Positions 30,021-38,955 of a stretch of DNA of 64,000 nt are shown here, piece by piece (position 1 is the stretch's first letter; every line of letters starts with the position of its first letter). The DNA comes from Hyphomicrobiales bacterium (GTDB lineage Bacteria; Pseudomonadota; Alphaproteobacteria; Rhizobiales; Rhizobiaceae): positions 124,001-188,000 of the forward strand of contig UBYA01000008.1 of the NCBI GenBank assembly GCA_900469615.1, given 5' to 3'. The position numbers and the translations under genes were made by a program. A model generated the notes under the pieces. The model worked only from the letters and a program-made list of their open reading frames with translations, was not told the origin of the DNA and made no database searches.

Positions 30021-32009
30021 ATGTTTTCGAAGATACTGATCGCCAATCGCGGGGAAATCGCCTGCCGGGTCATCCGGACGGCACGGCGCATGGGTATCCG
30101 CACGGTCGCCGTCTATTCCGATGCCGACAGGGATTCCCTGCATGTGGCGCTGGCGGACGAAGCCGTTCACATCGGCCCGGCCGCCGCCAGCGAAAGCTAT
30201 CTTTCGAAGGAGAAGATCATCGCCGCCGCTGAGCGGACAGGCGCACATGCCATCCATCCCGGTTACGGCTTTCTCTCGGAGAATGCGAACTTCGCCGAAG
30301 CGGTCGAGGCCGCGGGTCTGGTCTTCATCGGCCCGTCTCCGGCGTCGATCCGCGCCATGGGACTCAAGGATGCCGCCAAGGCATTGATGGAGCGTGCCGG
30401 CGTGCCTGTGGTTCCCGGCTATCACGGCGATGGGCAGGAGCCCGGCTTTCTTGCCGGGCAGGCCGCCGGCATCGGCTTTCCGGTGCTCATCAAGGCGCGT
30501 GCGGGCGGCGGCGGCAAGGGCATGCGCCGCGTCGACCGGTTGGAGGATTTCGAGGCTTCGCTGGAGGCGGCGAAGCGCGAGGCGAAATCCGCCTTCGGCG
30601 ACGACGCGGTGCTGATCGAGAAATATCTGGTCAAGCCGCGCCACATCGAGATCCAGGTCTTCGGCGACAGCCAGGGCAATGCCGTGCATCTCTTCGAGCG
30701 CGATTGCTCGCTGCAGCGCCGACACCAGAAGGTGATCGAGGAGGCGCCGGCACCCGGCATGACGGAGGAGATGCGCAGCGCCATGGGCGACGCGGCCGTC
30801 CGCGCCGCCCGCGCCATCGATTATCGCGGCGCGGGCACGGTCGAGTTCATCGCCGATGTTTCCGACGGCCTGTCGCCGGATCGCTTCTTCTTCATGGAAA
30901 TGAACACCCGCCTGCAGGTCGAGCACCCCGTCACCGAAGCCATCGCCGGCGTCGATCTGGTGGAATGGCAGTTGCGGGTCGCGAGCGGCGAGCCTCTGCC
31001 GAAGACCCAAGATGAGCTTGCCATCAACGGCTGGGCCTTCGAAGCGCGCATCTATGCCGAAGACCCCTCGCGCGGCTTCCTGCCGGCAACCGGCACGCTC
31101 TCGCGCTTACGCTTTCCCGGCGGCGATGTCCGCATCGATGCCGGCGTGCGCGAGGGCGACAGCATCACCACGCATTACGATCCGCTGATCGCCAAGCTGA
31201 CGGTGCATGCGCCGGATCGCGCGGCTGCTCTTGCCAAGCTCACGCGCGGGCTGGAGCAGACACAGGTCGCCGGAACCACTACCAATCTCGATTTCCTGAT
31301 CCGGCTCAGCCGCCAGCCGGACTTCGCCGCCGGCCATCCGGATACGGGATTGATCGACCGGGATGTGGAGGCGCTGACCGCGGCGCAACAGCCCGACGAT
31401 GCCGCCCTTGCCATTGCCGCCATTGTCGAGGCGGGCGGGTTTGCTGAAGTCGCCGGCAGCGACCCCTGGCTCTCGCTCGGCGCCTGGCAGTTGTGGGGTG
31501 AGGCAAGCCGCCTCGTCACGCTGCATTTCGCCGGCGGTCAGAGGAATTGCCGCGTGACTGCCAGGGATCGGGCACTTTTCAGCGTCGCCCTTGATGCTCG
31601 CGCCATTCTCGTCCGCCTGCTTGCGGATGAAGGCGTTGGCCGGCGCGTCGAGATCGACGGCAGGCAGTCGCGCGTCGATATCTTCGAGACATCGTCAGGC
31701 GTCACCCTGTTTCTCGACGGGCAGACGCATCATTTCCACCGCCTCGATCCGCTCGACGGCGGCGAGGAGACAGCCAGCGGCGGTGATCGCGTGATTGCGC
31801 CGATGCCGGGTCTCGTCAAGATCGTCCGCGTGCGCGAGGGCGACACGGTTGCCAAGGGGCAGGCGCTGATCGTCATGGAAGCCATGAAGATGGAGCTGAC
31901 GCTGACGGCGGCACGCGACGGCATCGTGGAAAGCCTGCATGTCGGCGAGGGCGATCAGACCAGCGAGAGCGCCGTGCTCCTGTCGCTTCGGCCGGAGGAT
32001 GCGGCATGA
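30021..32009 (+). CDS. liuD: Methylcrotonyl-CoA carboxylase, biotin-containing (alpha) subunit
   Basis: Biotin carboxylase joined to biotin carrier in 662 residues. The N-terminal domain starts FSKILIANRGEIACRVIR and has KARAGGGGKGMRRV (ATP grasp) and FMEMNTRLQVEHPVTE. The C-terminal carrier has EAMKMELTL with biotinyl Lys623. Together with liuB it carboxylates 3-methylcrotonyl-CoA. It overlaps the following HMG-CoA lyase gene by four bases (ATGA), which implies coupled translation. Confidence 0.95.
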   Translation: MFSKILIANRGEIACRVIRTARRMGIRTVAVYSDADRDSLHVALADEAVHIGPAAASESYLSKEKIIAAAERTGAHAIHPGYGFLSENANFAEAVEAAGLVFIGPSPASIRAMGLKDAAKALMERAGVPVVPGYHGDGQEPGFLAGQAAGIGFPVLIKARAGGGGKGMRRVDRLEDFEASLEAAKREAKSAFGDDAVLIEKYLVKPRHIEIQVFGDSQGNAVHLFERDCSLQRRHQKVIEEAPAPGMTEEMRSAMGDAAVRAARAIDYRGAGTVEFIADVSDGLSPDRFFFMEMNTRLQVEHPVTEAIAGVDLVEWQLRVASGEPLPKTQDELAINGWAFEARIYAEDPSRGFLPATGTLSRLRFPGGDVRIDAGVREGDSITTHYDPLIAKLTVHAPDRAAALAKLTRGLEQTQVAGTTTNLDFLIRLSRQPDFAAGHPDTGLIDRDVEALTAAQQPDDAALAIAAIVEAGGFAEVAGSDPWLSLGAWQLWGEASRLVTLHFAGGQRNCRVTARDRALFSVALDARAILVRLLADEGVGRRVEIDGRQSRVDIFETSSGVTLFLDGQTHHFHRLDPLDGGEETASGGDRVIAPMPGLVKIVRVREGDTVAKGQALIVMEAMKMELTLTAARDGIVESLHVGEGDQTSESAVLLSLRPEDAA

Positions 32010-32875
32010 CCGACACGCCTTCCAACCGCGTCACCATTGTCGAGATGGCACCCCGCGACGGGCTGCAGAACGAGAAACAGCCGGTCGATACCGCGCGCAA
32101 GATCGAGCTGGTCGACCTGCTGTCGGATTGCGGTTTCGAGCGCATCGAAGTCACCAGCTTCGTCAGCCCGAAATGGGTGCCGCAGCTTGCCGATGCCGCC
32201 GCCGTCATGGCTGGAATAAAGCGGCGTCCCGGCGTCCGTTACACAGCGCTTGCGCCCAATATGCAGGGGTTCGAGGCAGCGCTTGCGGCCGGTGTCGATG
32301 AGGTGGCGATCTTCGCTTCCGCGTCCGAGACTTTCTCCATGCGCAACATCAATTGCTCGATCGCCGAGAGCATCGAGCGCTTCCGGCCGGTCGCCGCCGC
32401 CAGCCGTGAACGCGGTCTGCCATTGCGCGGTTACGTCAGTTGCGTCGTCGAATGCCCCTATGAAGGCGCGGTGCCGCCGCAAAATGTCGTCAACGTCGCA
32501 TGGCAATTGCGCGCGCTCGGCTGCTACGAGATCAGCCTCGGCGACACGATCGGCAGAGGGTCGCCCGAAGCCGTCGACCGGATGCTCGCCGCAGTGCTGG
32601 GCGAACTTCCCGCGACAGTGCTTGCCGGCCATTTTCACGATACGTCCGGCCGCGCGCTCGAGAATATCGCCGTCGCCCTGGAGCGCGGCTTGCGCGTCTT
32701 CGACGCCGCCGCCGGCGGTCTCGGTGGTTGCCCCTTCGCCCCCGGCGCCAAGGGCAATGTCGACACCGTTTCGGTTCACGACTATCTGTCGGCGAGAGGT
32801 TACGAAACCGGCCTCGACCAGGACAAGCTCGCCCGCGCCGCCGCCTTTGCCCGCAGCCTCAGGAGTGCCTCATGA
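32006..32875 (+). CDS. liuE: Hydroxymethylglutaryl-CoA lyase
   Basis: Splits HMG-CoA into acetyl-CoA and acetoacetate, the last step of leucine breakdown. The 289-residue TIM-barrel protein has MAPRDGLQNEK at 14-24 (Arg17, Asp18), GHFHDTSGRAL for metal binding and the HMG-CoA lyase signature GGLGGCPFAPGAKGN. It overlaps liuD and the following hydratase by four bases each (ATGA both times). Confidence 0.95.
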   Translation: MTDTPSNRVTIVEMAPRDGLQNEKQPVDTARKIELVDLLSDCGFERIEVTSFVSPKWVPQLADAAAVMAGIKRRPGVRYTALAPNMQGFEAALAAGVDEVAIFASASETFSMRNINCSIAESIERFRPVAAASRERGLPLRGYVSCVVECPYEGAVPPQNVVNVAWQLRALGCYEISLGDTIGRGSPEAVDRMLAAVLGELPATVLAGHFHDTSGRALENIAVALERGLRVFDAAAGGLGGCPFAPGAKGNVDTVSVHDYLSARGYETGLDQDKLARAAAFARSLRSAS

Positions 32876-33660
32876 CATCGCAAACGATCCGCGTCGCAAC
32901 CGATGAACGCGGTGTTGCTCGCCTTACGCTGGCGCGGTCGGAAAAGCACAATGCCCTGTCGGCCGGGATGATCGATGATTTGACGGCAGCAACGCACGAT
33001 CTCGCCCATGACAAGGCGGTTCGGGTCGTCGTGCTGACCGGCGAGGGGTCGAGCTTCTGCGCCGGCGGCGATCTCGGCTGGATGCGCGCGCAGTTCGACG
33101 CCACGCGTGCCGGGCGCATGGCCGAGGCACGCCGGCTTGCCATGCTGTTCAAGGGACTGAACGAGCTGCCGAAGCCGCTGGTCGCCCGCGTCCACGGCAA
33201 TGCCTTCGGCGGCGGTATCGGCATCCTCAGCGTCTGCGACATGGCGATCTCGGCATCGACGGCCCGTTTCGGCCTGACGGAGGTGCGTCTCGGCATCATC
33301 CCTGCCACCATCAGCCCCTATGTCGTCGCCCGGATCGGCGAGACGAATGCCCGCCCGCTCTTCCTCTCCGGCAAGATCATCGATGCCTGGCAGGCGCACG
33401 CCGCCGGTCTCCTGTCGCGCGTCGTTGCAGAGGAGGCGCTGGATGAAGCCGTGGAGGCCGAGGTGCGCCATTTCCTGGCGGCATCTCCGCAAGCTGCGGC
33501 TCGCGCCAAGGCATTGGCGCGCTCCGTCGGGAGGCCGATTACCGATGGCATGATCGATCACGTCGTCGAGCAGCTGGCGGATGCGTGGGAGAGCGAAGAG
33601 GCGAGGGAGGGCGTTACCGCCTTTTTCGAGAAACGGCAGCCGAACTGGCGAACGGCCTAA
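32872..33660 (+). CDS. liuC: Methylglutaconyl-CoA hydratase (crotonase family)
   Basis: Converts 3-methylglutaconyl-CoA to HMG-CoA. The 262-residue crotonase-fold protein has the CoA and oxyanion-hole segments SSFCAGGDLGWMR and HGNAFGGGIGILSVCD, and the hydratase-type EVRLGIIPATISPYV. Assignment to this step rests on its place between or after the MCC and HMG-CoA lyase genes. It is the last gene of the operon and overlaps the convergent Tat-exported protein gene by four bases. Confidence 0.92.
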   Translation: MTSQTIRVATDERGVARLTLARSEKHNALSAGMIDDLTAATHDLAHDKAVRVVVLTGEGSSFCAGGDLGWMRAQFDATRAGRMAEARRLAMLFKGLNELPKPLVARVHGNAFGGGIGILSVCDMAISASTARFGLTEVRLGIIPATISPYVVARIGETNARPLFLSGKIIDAWQAHAAGLLSRVVAEEALDEAVEAEVRHFLAASPQAAARAKALARSVGRPITDGMIDHVVEQLADAWESEEAREGVTAFFEKRQPNWRTA

Positions 33661-35027
33661 ACGAGCCTGTTGTTTTCGACGGTCAATTGCGGGAACTGCA
33701 CGTTCCCCTTGACCAATTCGCCGGAGGCGGGCTTATCCCAGCGAAAGCCCATGATCGCGGCTTGCTGCATCTCCTGGAAGAGATTGCCCGCAATAACAGC
33801 CGAGCCGGCGCCGTCCGCCACCGAGACGACGCAGCCGATGCCGGCGTGCTTCACGATATTGCCGGTTGCGACGACGTTGCGGAGATACTGGCCCCAGCCG
33901 AGCCTTAGCCCCCAGAGCGGCGCATTCTCGATGACATTGTCTGAAATCAGCGTATCCGCCTCTGCGGATATGCCGATACCGAAGCCGCCATCCTGCGCGT
34001 AGGGGGCCGTCAGCGACAGGTTGCGGATGATATTGCCCGTCACCGAGGCGAGCCTTCCGCCCTTGTCGAAATTCGTGACCGCTATACCATTGGCGGCGCC
34101 GTCGACCAGGTTGTTGCTGATGGTGGCACCGACGAACTCGAATTCGCAGTAGATGGCGGTTTCGCCCGAGCGCAGGCACTGGTTGTTCGAGATCTGCACA
34201 TTCGAGGCCGAGTTGGCGCGAATGGCGGTGAAAGCGCAATCGGCAACGTGATTGCCCGAAACCGTGACGCCATCGGCGCGAAAGACGTTGATGCCGTTGC
34301 CGTTCTGGCCGGTGCCGCCATCATTGGCGCGGATGCGGGCAATGCGGTTGTTGATGACGCTGCTGCCATCTTCGGCCTTGTCCCAGCGATGGATGAGAAT
34401 GCCGCCATTGCCGCAATCCTCGACGCGGTTGCCGGTCACGGCCAATCCCGTCGACTGGACGGAATAGATGCCGGCCTCGGCCGCGCCGGAGATGCGGTTG
34501 CGCTCGATCCGGCCGCCGCAGCGCTCCAGCTGCAGCGCATGCTTGCGGCTGCCGGCGATTTCGCAATTGTCGATCAGCACCTCGTCGACGCCGGTAAATT
34601 GCAGCAGGCCGCCGGCATAATCGGCAAGCCAGCGATTGCCGCCGTCGAGCACGAGGCCGGAAAGCTCGATGCGCCTGGCCTTGTCGGCATTCATCAGATG
34701 GCCGTCACCGCTGTAGACGAGCCGCGAGGCACCGGGAACGCCGGTAATGCGCGTATTGTCCGGTAGCGTCAGATTGGAAATGTTGTAGGTGCCGGGCGGC
34801 AGGAAGAGCGGAATATTGGTGCGCGCCGCATTGTCGATCATCGCCTGCAGCTTGCCGCTCTTGAAGTCGCTCGCGCCCGGTGTCGTCTTCAGCGCAATGG
34901 CGTCGATCGGCCCGCGCAGCTCGGCGCTCGTCATCTTCGCAAGCGGCGCGGCGAAAACGCGGGGCGCAAGCAGGCCAGCCGCAGCCGAGGCGGCGAGGGA
35001 AGCGATAAAGGCGCGGCGCTGGATCAT
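33657..35027 (-). CDS. Tat-exported right-handed beta-helix repeat protein (TIGR03808 type)
   Basis: Protein of 456 residues starting MIQRRAFIASLAASAAAG, a twin-arginine signal with likely cleavage after VFA. The rest is a long series of short repeats of the beta-helix type (VTGNRVEDCGNGGILI, VSGNHVADCAFTAIRA, ISNNLVDGAANGIAV and similar), typical of polysaccharide lyase-like or carbohydrate-binding solenoids. It matches the uncharacterised family of twin-arginine-translocated repeat proteins found in rhizobia. No catalytic residues can be named. An in-frame ATG at 35054 would bury the signal, so 35027 was chosen. Confidence 0.85.
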   Translation of the reverse strand: MIQRRAFIASLAASAAAGLLAPRVFAAPLAKMTSAELRGPIDAIALKTTPGASDFKSGKLQAMIDNAARTNIPLFLPPGTYNISNLTLPDNTRITGVPGASRLVYSGDGHLMNADKARRIELSGLVLDGGNRWLADYAGGLLQFTGVDEVLIDNCEIAGSRKHALQLERCGGRIERNRISGAAEAGIYSVQSTGLAVTGNRVEDCGNGGILIHRWDKAEDGSSVINNRIARIRANDGGTGQNGNGINVFRADGVTVSGNHVADCAFTAIRANSASNVQISNNQCLRSGETAIYCEFEFVGATISNNLVDGAANGIAVTNFDKGGRLASVTGNIIRNLSLTAPYAQDGGFGIGISAEADTLISDNVIENAPLWGLRLGWGQYLRNVVATGNIVKHAGIGCVVSVADGAGSAVIAGNLFQEMQQAAIMGFRWDKPASGELVKGNVQFPQLTVENNRLV

Positions 35028-35229
35028 TGCGAACTCCGTGGATCGCATCCGCAAAGCAGAAATCGTGCCAGCCCGATCTGTCCCGCTTTGGCACAGAAGC
35101 CCGCCGTTTGCCCGCTCACGGCCGGTAACGAGAACCGAGCTCTTCGCATTTCATTTACCAGTCCGGTACATGCGACGCCTCGATAAGTTCGCGCTAGGGG
35201 CGACTCGCCACGCGTGTTAACCCAGCCAC

Positions 35230-36000
35230 ATGCGGATCGCTGCCTTTCAACGTCTGGCACTTTTCGACGCCGTCGAACAGGCGGCCGAGGTTTTGGCGCG
35301 CGATCTTGCCTGGGCTGAAGCGCAGGGCATCGATCTTGCCCTTTTTCCGGAATGTTACCTGCAGGGGCATAGCTACGGTAAGGCCATCGCCGAACGCCGC
35401 GCACTTTCCTTGGACGATCCGCATCTGAACGCCCTTGTCGCCCGTTTCGCGGCGGGGAAAACGACTGTCATCGTCGGCTTCTTCGAGAGAAGGGATGACG
35501 GGGTCTACAATAGCGCTCTCGTCGCCAAGTCCGGCCGGATCATCGGGGTTTATGCCAAGGCGCACCCACTCGAAAGCGGTTGCATGCCCGGCAGGGATTT
35601 CCCAGTCTGGAAAGAGGGCCATTGGCGCTTCGGCATCAATATCTGCGCCGATCTCAGATATCCCTATACCGCACGCCGGCTGGCCGGGAAGGGCGCCGGT
35701 CTTATCTGCAATCCCATTAACCTCATGCTTCGGCCTCACAAGGCGGAAAAGTGGCACAGACCGGGCATTTCGAGCCTGCAGATCTGCGCCAGGCATACGG
35801 GATGCTGGGTCATGGCATCCGATGTGGTCGGCAGCAACGACGATGGCTGGGTTAGTTATGGCAGTAGCGCCATCGTCGATCCGAACGGTATCGTCGTGGC
35901 CAAGGCGAAGCCTTATTGCGAAGATATTCTTGTCTTCGACCTGCCCGATCGGCAACCCGGGCGCGGATTTACTCAAAAAGCTGCTGTCATCGCTACCTAA
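35230..36000 (+). CDS. Carbon-nitrogen hydrolase (nitrilase superfamily)
   Basis: Protein of 256 residues with the complete catalytic triad: Glu41 (LFPECYLQG), Lys110 (GVYAKAHPLE) and Cys139 (GINICADLRYP). This indicates an amidase or carbamoylase of the nitrilase superfamily. The substrate is unknown. There is no signal peptide, so it is cytoplasmic. It lies 29 bases before the exonuclease gene in the same direction and may share its transcript. Confidence 0.88.
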   Translation: MRIAAFQRLALFDAVEQAAEVLARDLAWAEAQGIDLALFPECYLQGHSYGKAIAERRALSLDDPHLNALVARFAAGKTTVIVGFFERRDDGVYNSALVAKSGRIIGVYAKAHPLESGCMPGRDFPVWKEGHWRFGINICADLRYPYTARRLAGKGAGLICNPINLMLRPHKAEKWHRPGISSLQICARHTGCWVMASDVVGSNDDGWVSYGSSAIVDPNGIVVAKAKPYCEDILVFDLPDRQPGRGFTQKAAVIAT

Positions 36001-36029
36001 TCGTGCAAATCGCGCTATCCTCATAAGTC

Positions 36030-37040
36030 ATGAGACCGGACCAACTGCTTTATCCAGCGCCTGAGGGACTGTTTTGCCCGATCGGCGGCTTCCATATCGA
36101 CCCCGTGCAGCCGGTCGGGCGGGCGCTGGTTACGCACGGCCATTCCGACCACGCCCGCTCCGGCCATGCCCATGTGCTCGCCACGCGCCAGACGCTCGAC
36201 ATCATGCGTATCCGCTATGGCGATGACTTTGCCGGTTCGGAGCAGGCGGTTGCCTTCGGTGAGGAGGTGACGATCAACGGCGTCAAGGTGCAGTTCCATC
36301 CCGCGGGTCATGTCCTCGGCTCGGCGCAGATCGCGGTGGAGAAGGATGGGCTGCGCATCGTCGTTTCCGGCGATTACAAGCGGCGGCCGGACCCGACCTG
36401 TGCTGCCTATGTGCCGGTTCCCTGCGATGTTTTCATCACCGAGGCCACGTTCGGCCTGCCGGTGTTCCATCATCCCGATCCCATGGCCGAGACGCGCAAG
36501 CTCCTGGCCTCGCTTCGCCAGTTTCCCGAGCGAACGCATCTGATCGGCGCCTACGCACTCGGCAAGGCGCAGCGTGTCATTCGCCTCTTGCGCGATGCCG
36601 GCTACGACAAACCGATCTACATCCATGGCGCGCTGGAGACGCTGTGCAATTATTATGTCAGTCAAGGCATCGCGCTTGGCGAGCTGCGGCCGGCCACCAT
36701 CGAGAGCAAGGATCAAACTATCTTTCAGGGCGCCGTCGTCGTCGGGCCGCCCTCCGCTTTTCAGGACCGCTGGGCAAGGCGCTTTCACGAGCCGCTGCCG
36801 GCCTTCGCTTCCGGCTGGATGATGGTGCGCCAGCGCGCCAAGCAGCTCGGCGTCGAACTGCCGCTGGTCATATCGGACCATTGCGACTGGCCCGAGCTGA
36901 CCGGGACGATCTCCGACCTTAGGCCGAGCGAAGTCTGGGTCACGCACGGCCGCGAGGAGGCGCTGGTGCGCTGGTGCGAGCTGCAGGGCATCGCCGCCAA
37001 GCCCCTCCATCTCATCGGCTACGAAGACGAGGGAGATTAA
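36030..37040 (+). CDS. Ligase-associated DNA exonuclease (metallo-beta-lactamase fold)
   Basis: Protein of 336 residues of the Artemis/SNM1-like family. THGHSDHA (residues 35-42) gives the first metal-binding motif, PAGHVLGSAQ and VSGDYKRRPD the next ones, and SDHCDWPELTG and WVTHGREEA the C-terminal ones. By established knowledge this family accompanies an ATP-dependent DNA ligase in a DNA repair cassette, and the ligase is the next gene. Confidence 0.92.
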   Translation: MRPDQLLYPAPEGLFCPIGGFHIDPVQPVGRALVTHGHSDHARSGHAHVLATRQTLDIMRIRYGDDFAGSEQAVAFGEEVTINGVKVQFHPAGHVLGSAQIAVEKDGLRIVVSGDYKRRPDPTCAAYVPVPCDVFITEATFGLPVFHHPDPMAETRKLLASLRQFPERTHLIGAYALGKAQRVIRLLRDAGYDKPIYIHGALETLCNYYVSQGIALGELRPATIESKDQTIFQGAVVVGPPSAFQDRWARRFHEPLPAFASGWMMVRQRAKQLGVELPLVISDHCDWPELTGTISDLRPSEVWVTHGREEALVRWCELQGIAAKPLHLIGYEDEGD

Positions 37041-37062
37041 GTGATGAGGAGCGTGGTTTGTC

Positions 37063-37220
37063 TCTCCTTCTCCCCAGCGGGGAGAAGGTGGCCCGAAGGG
37101 TCGGATGACGGGGATTTCCGCGATAATATTGTAAAGCGGCAGTCTAAGCGTCGTGCTCGGGACCACCTCTGCTCCCCCTCATCCGCCTGCCGGGCACCTT
37201 CTCCCCGAAGGGAGAAGGAG
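37063..37220. repeat. RIME-type palindrome between exonuclease and DNA ligase
   Basis: The left arm begins CTCCTTCTCCCC (37063) and includes GGGGAGAAGGTGGCCCGAAG and GGATGACGGGG. The right arm is CCCCCTCATCC, CGGGCACCTTCTCCCC and finally GGGAGAAGGAG (37210-37220). The arms are inverted copies about 48 bases long around a roughly 60-base centre. The right arm supplies the ribosome binding site of the ligase gene. Confidence 0.78.
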
Positions 37221-37221
37221 G
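37215..37221 (+). promoter_or_regulatory. Ribosome binding site of ligase inside the RIME arm
   Basis: AAGGAGG ends seven bases before the ATG at 37229, a near-consensus site. Six of its seven bases belong to the right arm of the RIME and are complementary to the left arm CTCCTTC (37063-37069), so folding could mask it. Confidence 0.6.
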
Positions 37222-37228
37222 TATTCAG

Positions 37229-38866
37229 ATGAAAGCCTTTGCCGATCTCCTCGACCGCCTGGTGCTGACGCCGAGCCGCAACGGCAAGCTGAAGCTGCTG
37301 ACCGACTATTTCCGCGACACGCCCGATCCCGACCGCGGCTATGGCCTGGCCGCCATCGCCGGCACGCTCGAGGTGCGCAACGTCAAGCCCGCCATGTTGC
37401 GCGAACTCGTTCTCGAGCGCATGGACGAAGTGCTCTTCCGCTATTCCTACGATTACGTCGGCGACCTCGCGGAGACGATCTCGCTGGTCTGGGACAAGGA
37501 GAGCGATATCGAGCGCCCCGCCGGCGAGCAGCCGAAGCTTGGCGAAGTCGTGCGCAGCATGAACGCGCTGGGAAGGACAGAGGTGCGCAGCTTCGTCCGC
37601 GATCTGCTCGACCGGCTGGATACGTCGGGCCGGTTCGCCTTCCTGAAGCTTGCGACCGGCGCCCTGCGCATCGGCGTCTCGGCTCGCCTCGCCAAGCAGG
37701 CGCTGGCCGAGCTTGGCGGCAAGGACGTGACGGAAATCGAAACGCTGTGGCATGGGTTGCAGCCGCCTTACGAAAGCCTGTTCCGCTGGCTTGAGGGCAA
37801 GGGCGATCGGCCGATACTGGCGACGCCGGCGATCTTCCACTCCGTCATGCTCGCAAATCCGGTCGAGCCGGGCGATCTCGACGGGCTCGACCCCGGCGAT
37901 TTCGCCGCCGAGTGGAAATGGGACGGCATTCGTGTCCAGCTTTCGCGCGCAGGCGACACGAGCAAGCTCTACTCGCGCTCCGGCGACGACATTTCCGGTG
38001 CGTTCCCCGATATCGTCGATGCGATGAACTTCGAAGGCGTCATGGACGGCGAACTGCTGGTCGGTGGCACCGTGCGCTCCAACAGCCCGACGCGCAGCTT
38101 TTCCGATTTGCAGCAGCGCCTCAACCGCAAGACCGTCACGTCAAAAATGCTGGACGAGTTCCCGGCTTTCATCCGTGCCTACGATCTTCTCTTCGATGGG
38201 GCGGAGGACGTGCGCGCCCGCGGCTTCCTCGACCGGCGCGAGCGGCTGACCGAGATCATCGAAGCCGCACCGCACGACCGCTTCGATCTCTCGCCGCTCG
38301 TCGATTTTTCGGCTTGGGAGGAGCTGGACCGGCTGCGCTCCTCGCCGCCCGATCCGGTGATCGAGGGCGTGATGATCAAGCGCCGCGACAGCGCCTATCT
38401 TGCCGGCCGGGCCAAAGGTCCGTGGTTCAAGTGGAAGCGCGATCCCTACAATGTCGATGCCGTGCTGATGTATGCGCAGCGCGGCCACGGCAAGCGCTCC
38501 AGCTACTATTCCGATTTCACCTTCGGCGTCTGGGCGACGACGCCGGAGGGGGAGCAGCTCGTGCCCGTCGGCAAGGCCTATTTCGGCTTCACCGACGCGG
38601 AGCTGGAAGTGCTCGACAAGTTCGTGCGCAACAATACCGTCGATCGTTTCGGCCCTGTGCGGGCCGTGCGCGCCGACCGCGATTTCGGTTTCGTGCTCGA
38701 AGTGGCCTTCGAGGGAATCAACCGCTCGACGCGCCACAAATCGGGCGTGGCGATGCGCTTTCCCCGCATCGCGCGGCTGCGGCCCGACAAACCGCCTTAC
38801 GAGGCGGATCGGCTTGAAAGTTTGATTGCGCTGATTGACGCCAAGGCTCCCGCTGTCGATGAATAG
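37229..38866 (+). CDS. ATP-dependent DNA ligase, bacterial LigB/cisplatin-response type
   Basis: Protein of 545 residues. The N-terminal helical domain starts MKAFADLLDRLVLTPSRN. The adenylation domain has the AMP-accepting lysine in EWKWDGIRVQ (motif I), MDGELLVGG (motif III) and IEGVMIKRRDSAY (motif IV) with KWKRDP (motif V). The OB domain ends in RFPRIARLRPDK. This is the ligase normally clustered with an SNM1-like exonuclease, an Lhr-type helicase and a PdeM endonuclease; only the exonuclease is here. It is co-directional with the exonuclease across a RIME. Confidence 0.93.
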   Translation: MKAFADLLDRLVLTPSRNGKLKLLTDYFRDTPDPDRGYGLAAIAGTLEVRNVKPAMLRELVLERMDEVLFRYSYDYVGDLAETISLVWDKESDIERPAGEQPKLGEVVRSMNALGRTEVRSFVRDLLDRLDTSGRFAFLKLATGALRIGVSARLAKQALAELGGKDVTEIETLWHGLQPPYESLFRWLEGKGDRPILATPAIFHSVMLANPVEPGDLDGLDPGDFAAEWKWDGIRVQLSRAGDTSKLYSRSGDDISGAFPDIVDAMNFEGVMDGELLVGGTVRSNSPTRSFSDLQQRLNRKTVTSKMLDEFPAFIRAYDLLFDGAEDVRARGFLDRRERLTEIIEAAPHDRFDLSPLVDFSAWEELDRLRSSPPDPVIEGVMIKRRDSAYLAGRAKGPWFKWKRDPYNVDAVLMYAQRGHGKRSSYYSDFTFGVWATTPEGEQLVPVGKAYFGFTDAELEVLDKFVRNNTVDRFGPVRAVRADRDFGFVLEVAFEGINRSTRHKSGVAMRFPRIARLRPDKPPYEADRLESLIALIDAKAPAVDE

Positions 38867-38909
38867 GCAAGGGCGATTCCTCACTACAAAGTGAGTTGGC
38901 CTTGCCTTT
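38865..38909 (+). terminator. Structured hairpin after the DNA ligase gene
   Basis: Outer stem AGGCAAGG (38865-38872) / CCTTGCCT (38900-38907) encloses an inner stem CTCACT (38880-38885) / AGTGAG (38890-38895), followed by only a short TTTC. It is terminator-like but has a weak U-tract. Confidence 0.45.
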
Positions 38910-38955
38910 CGACCCGTGCAGATTTGAACTGCGCCGGGATATTTGGACAGAGCTC

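Noticed and set aside
37041..37228. Possible insertion sequence remnant between exonuclease and ligase genes
   Set aside because: No transposase and no target duplication; the inverted arms fit a RIME element better.
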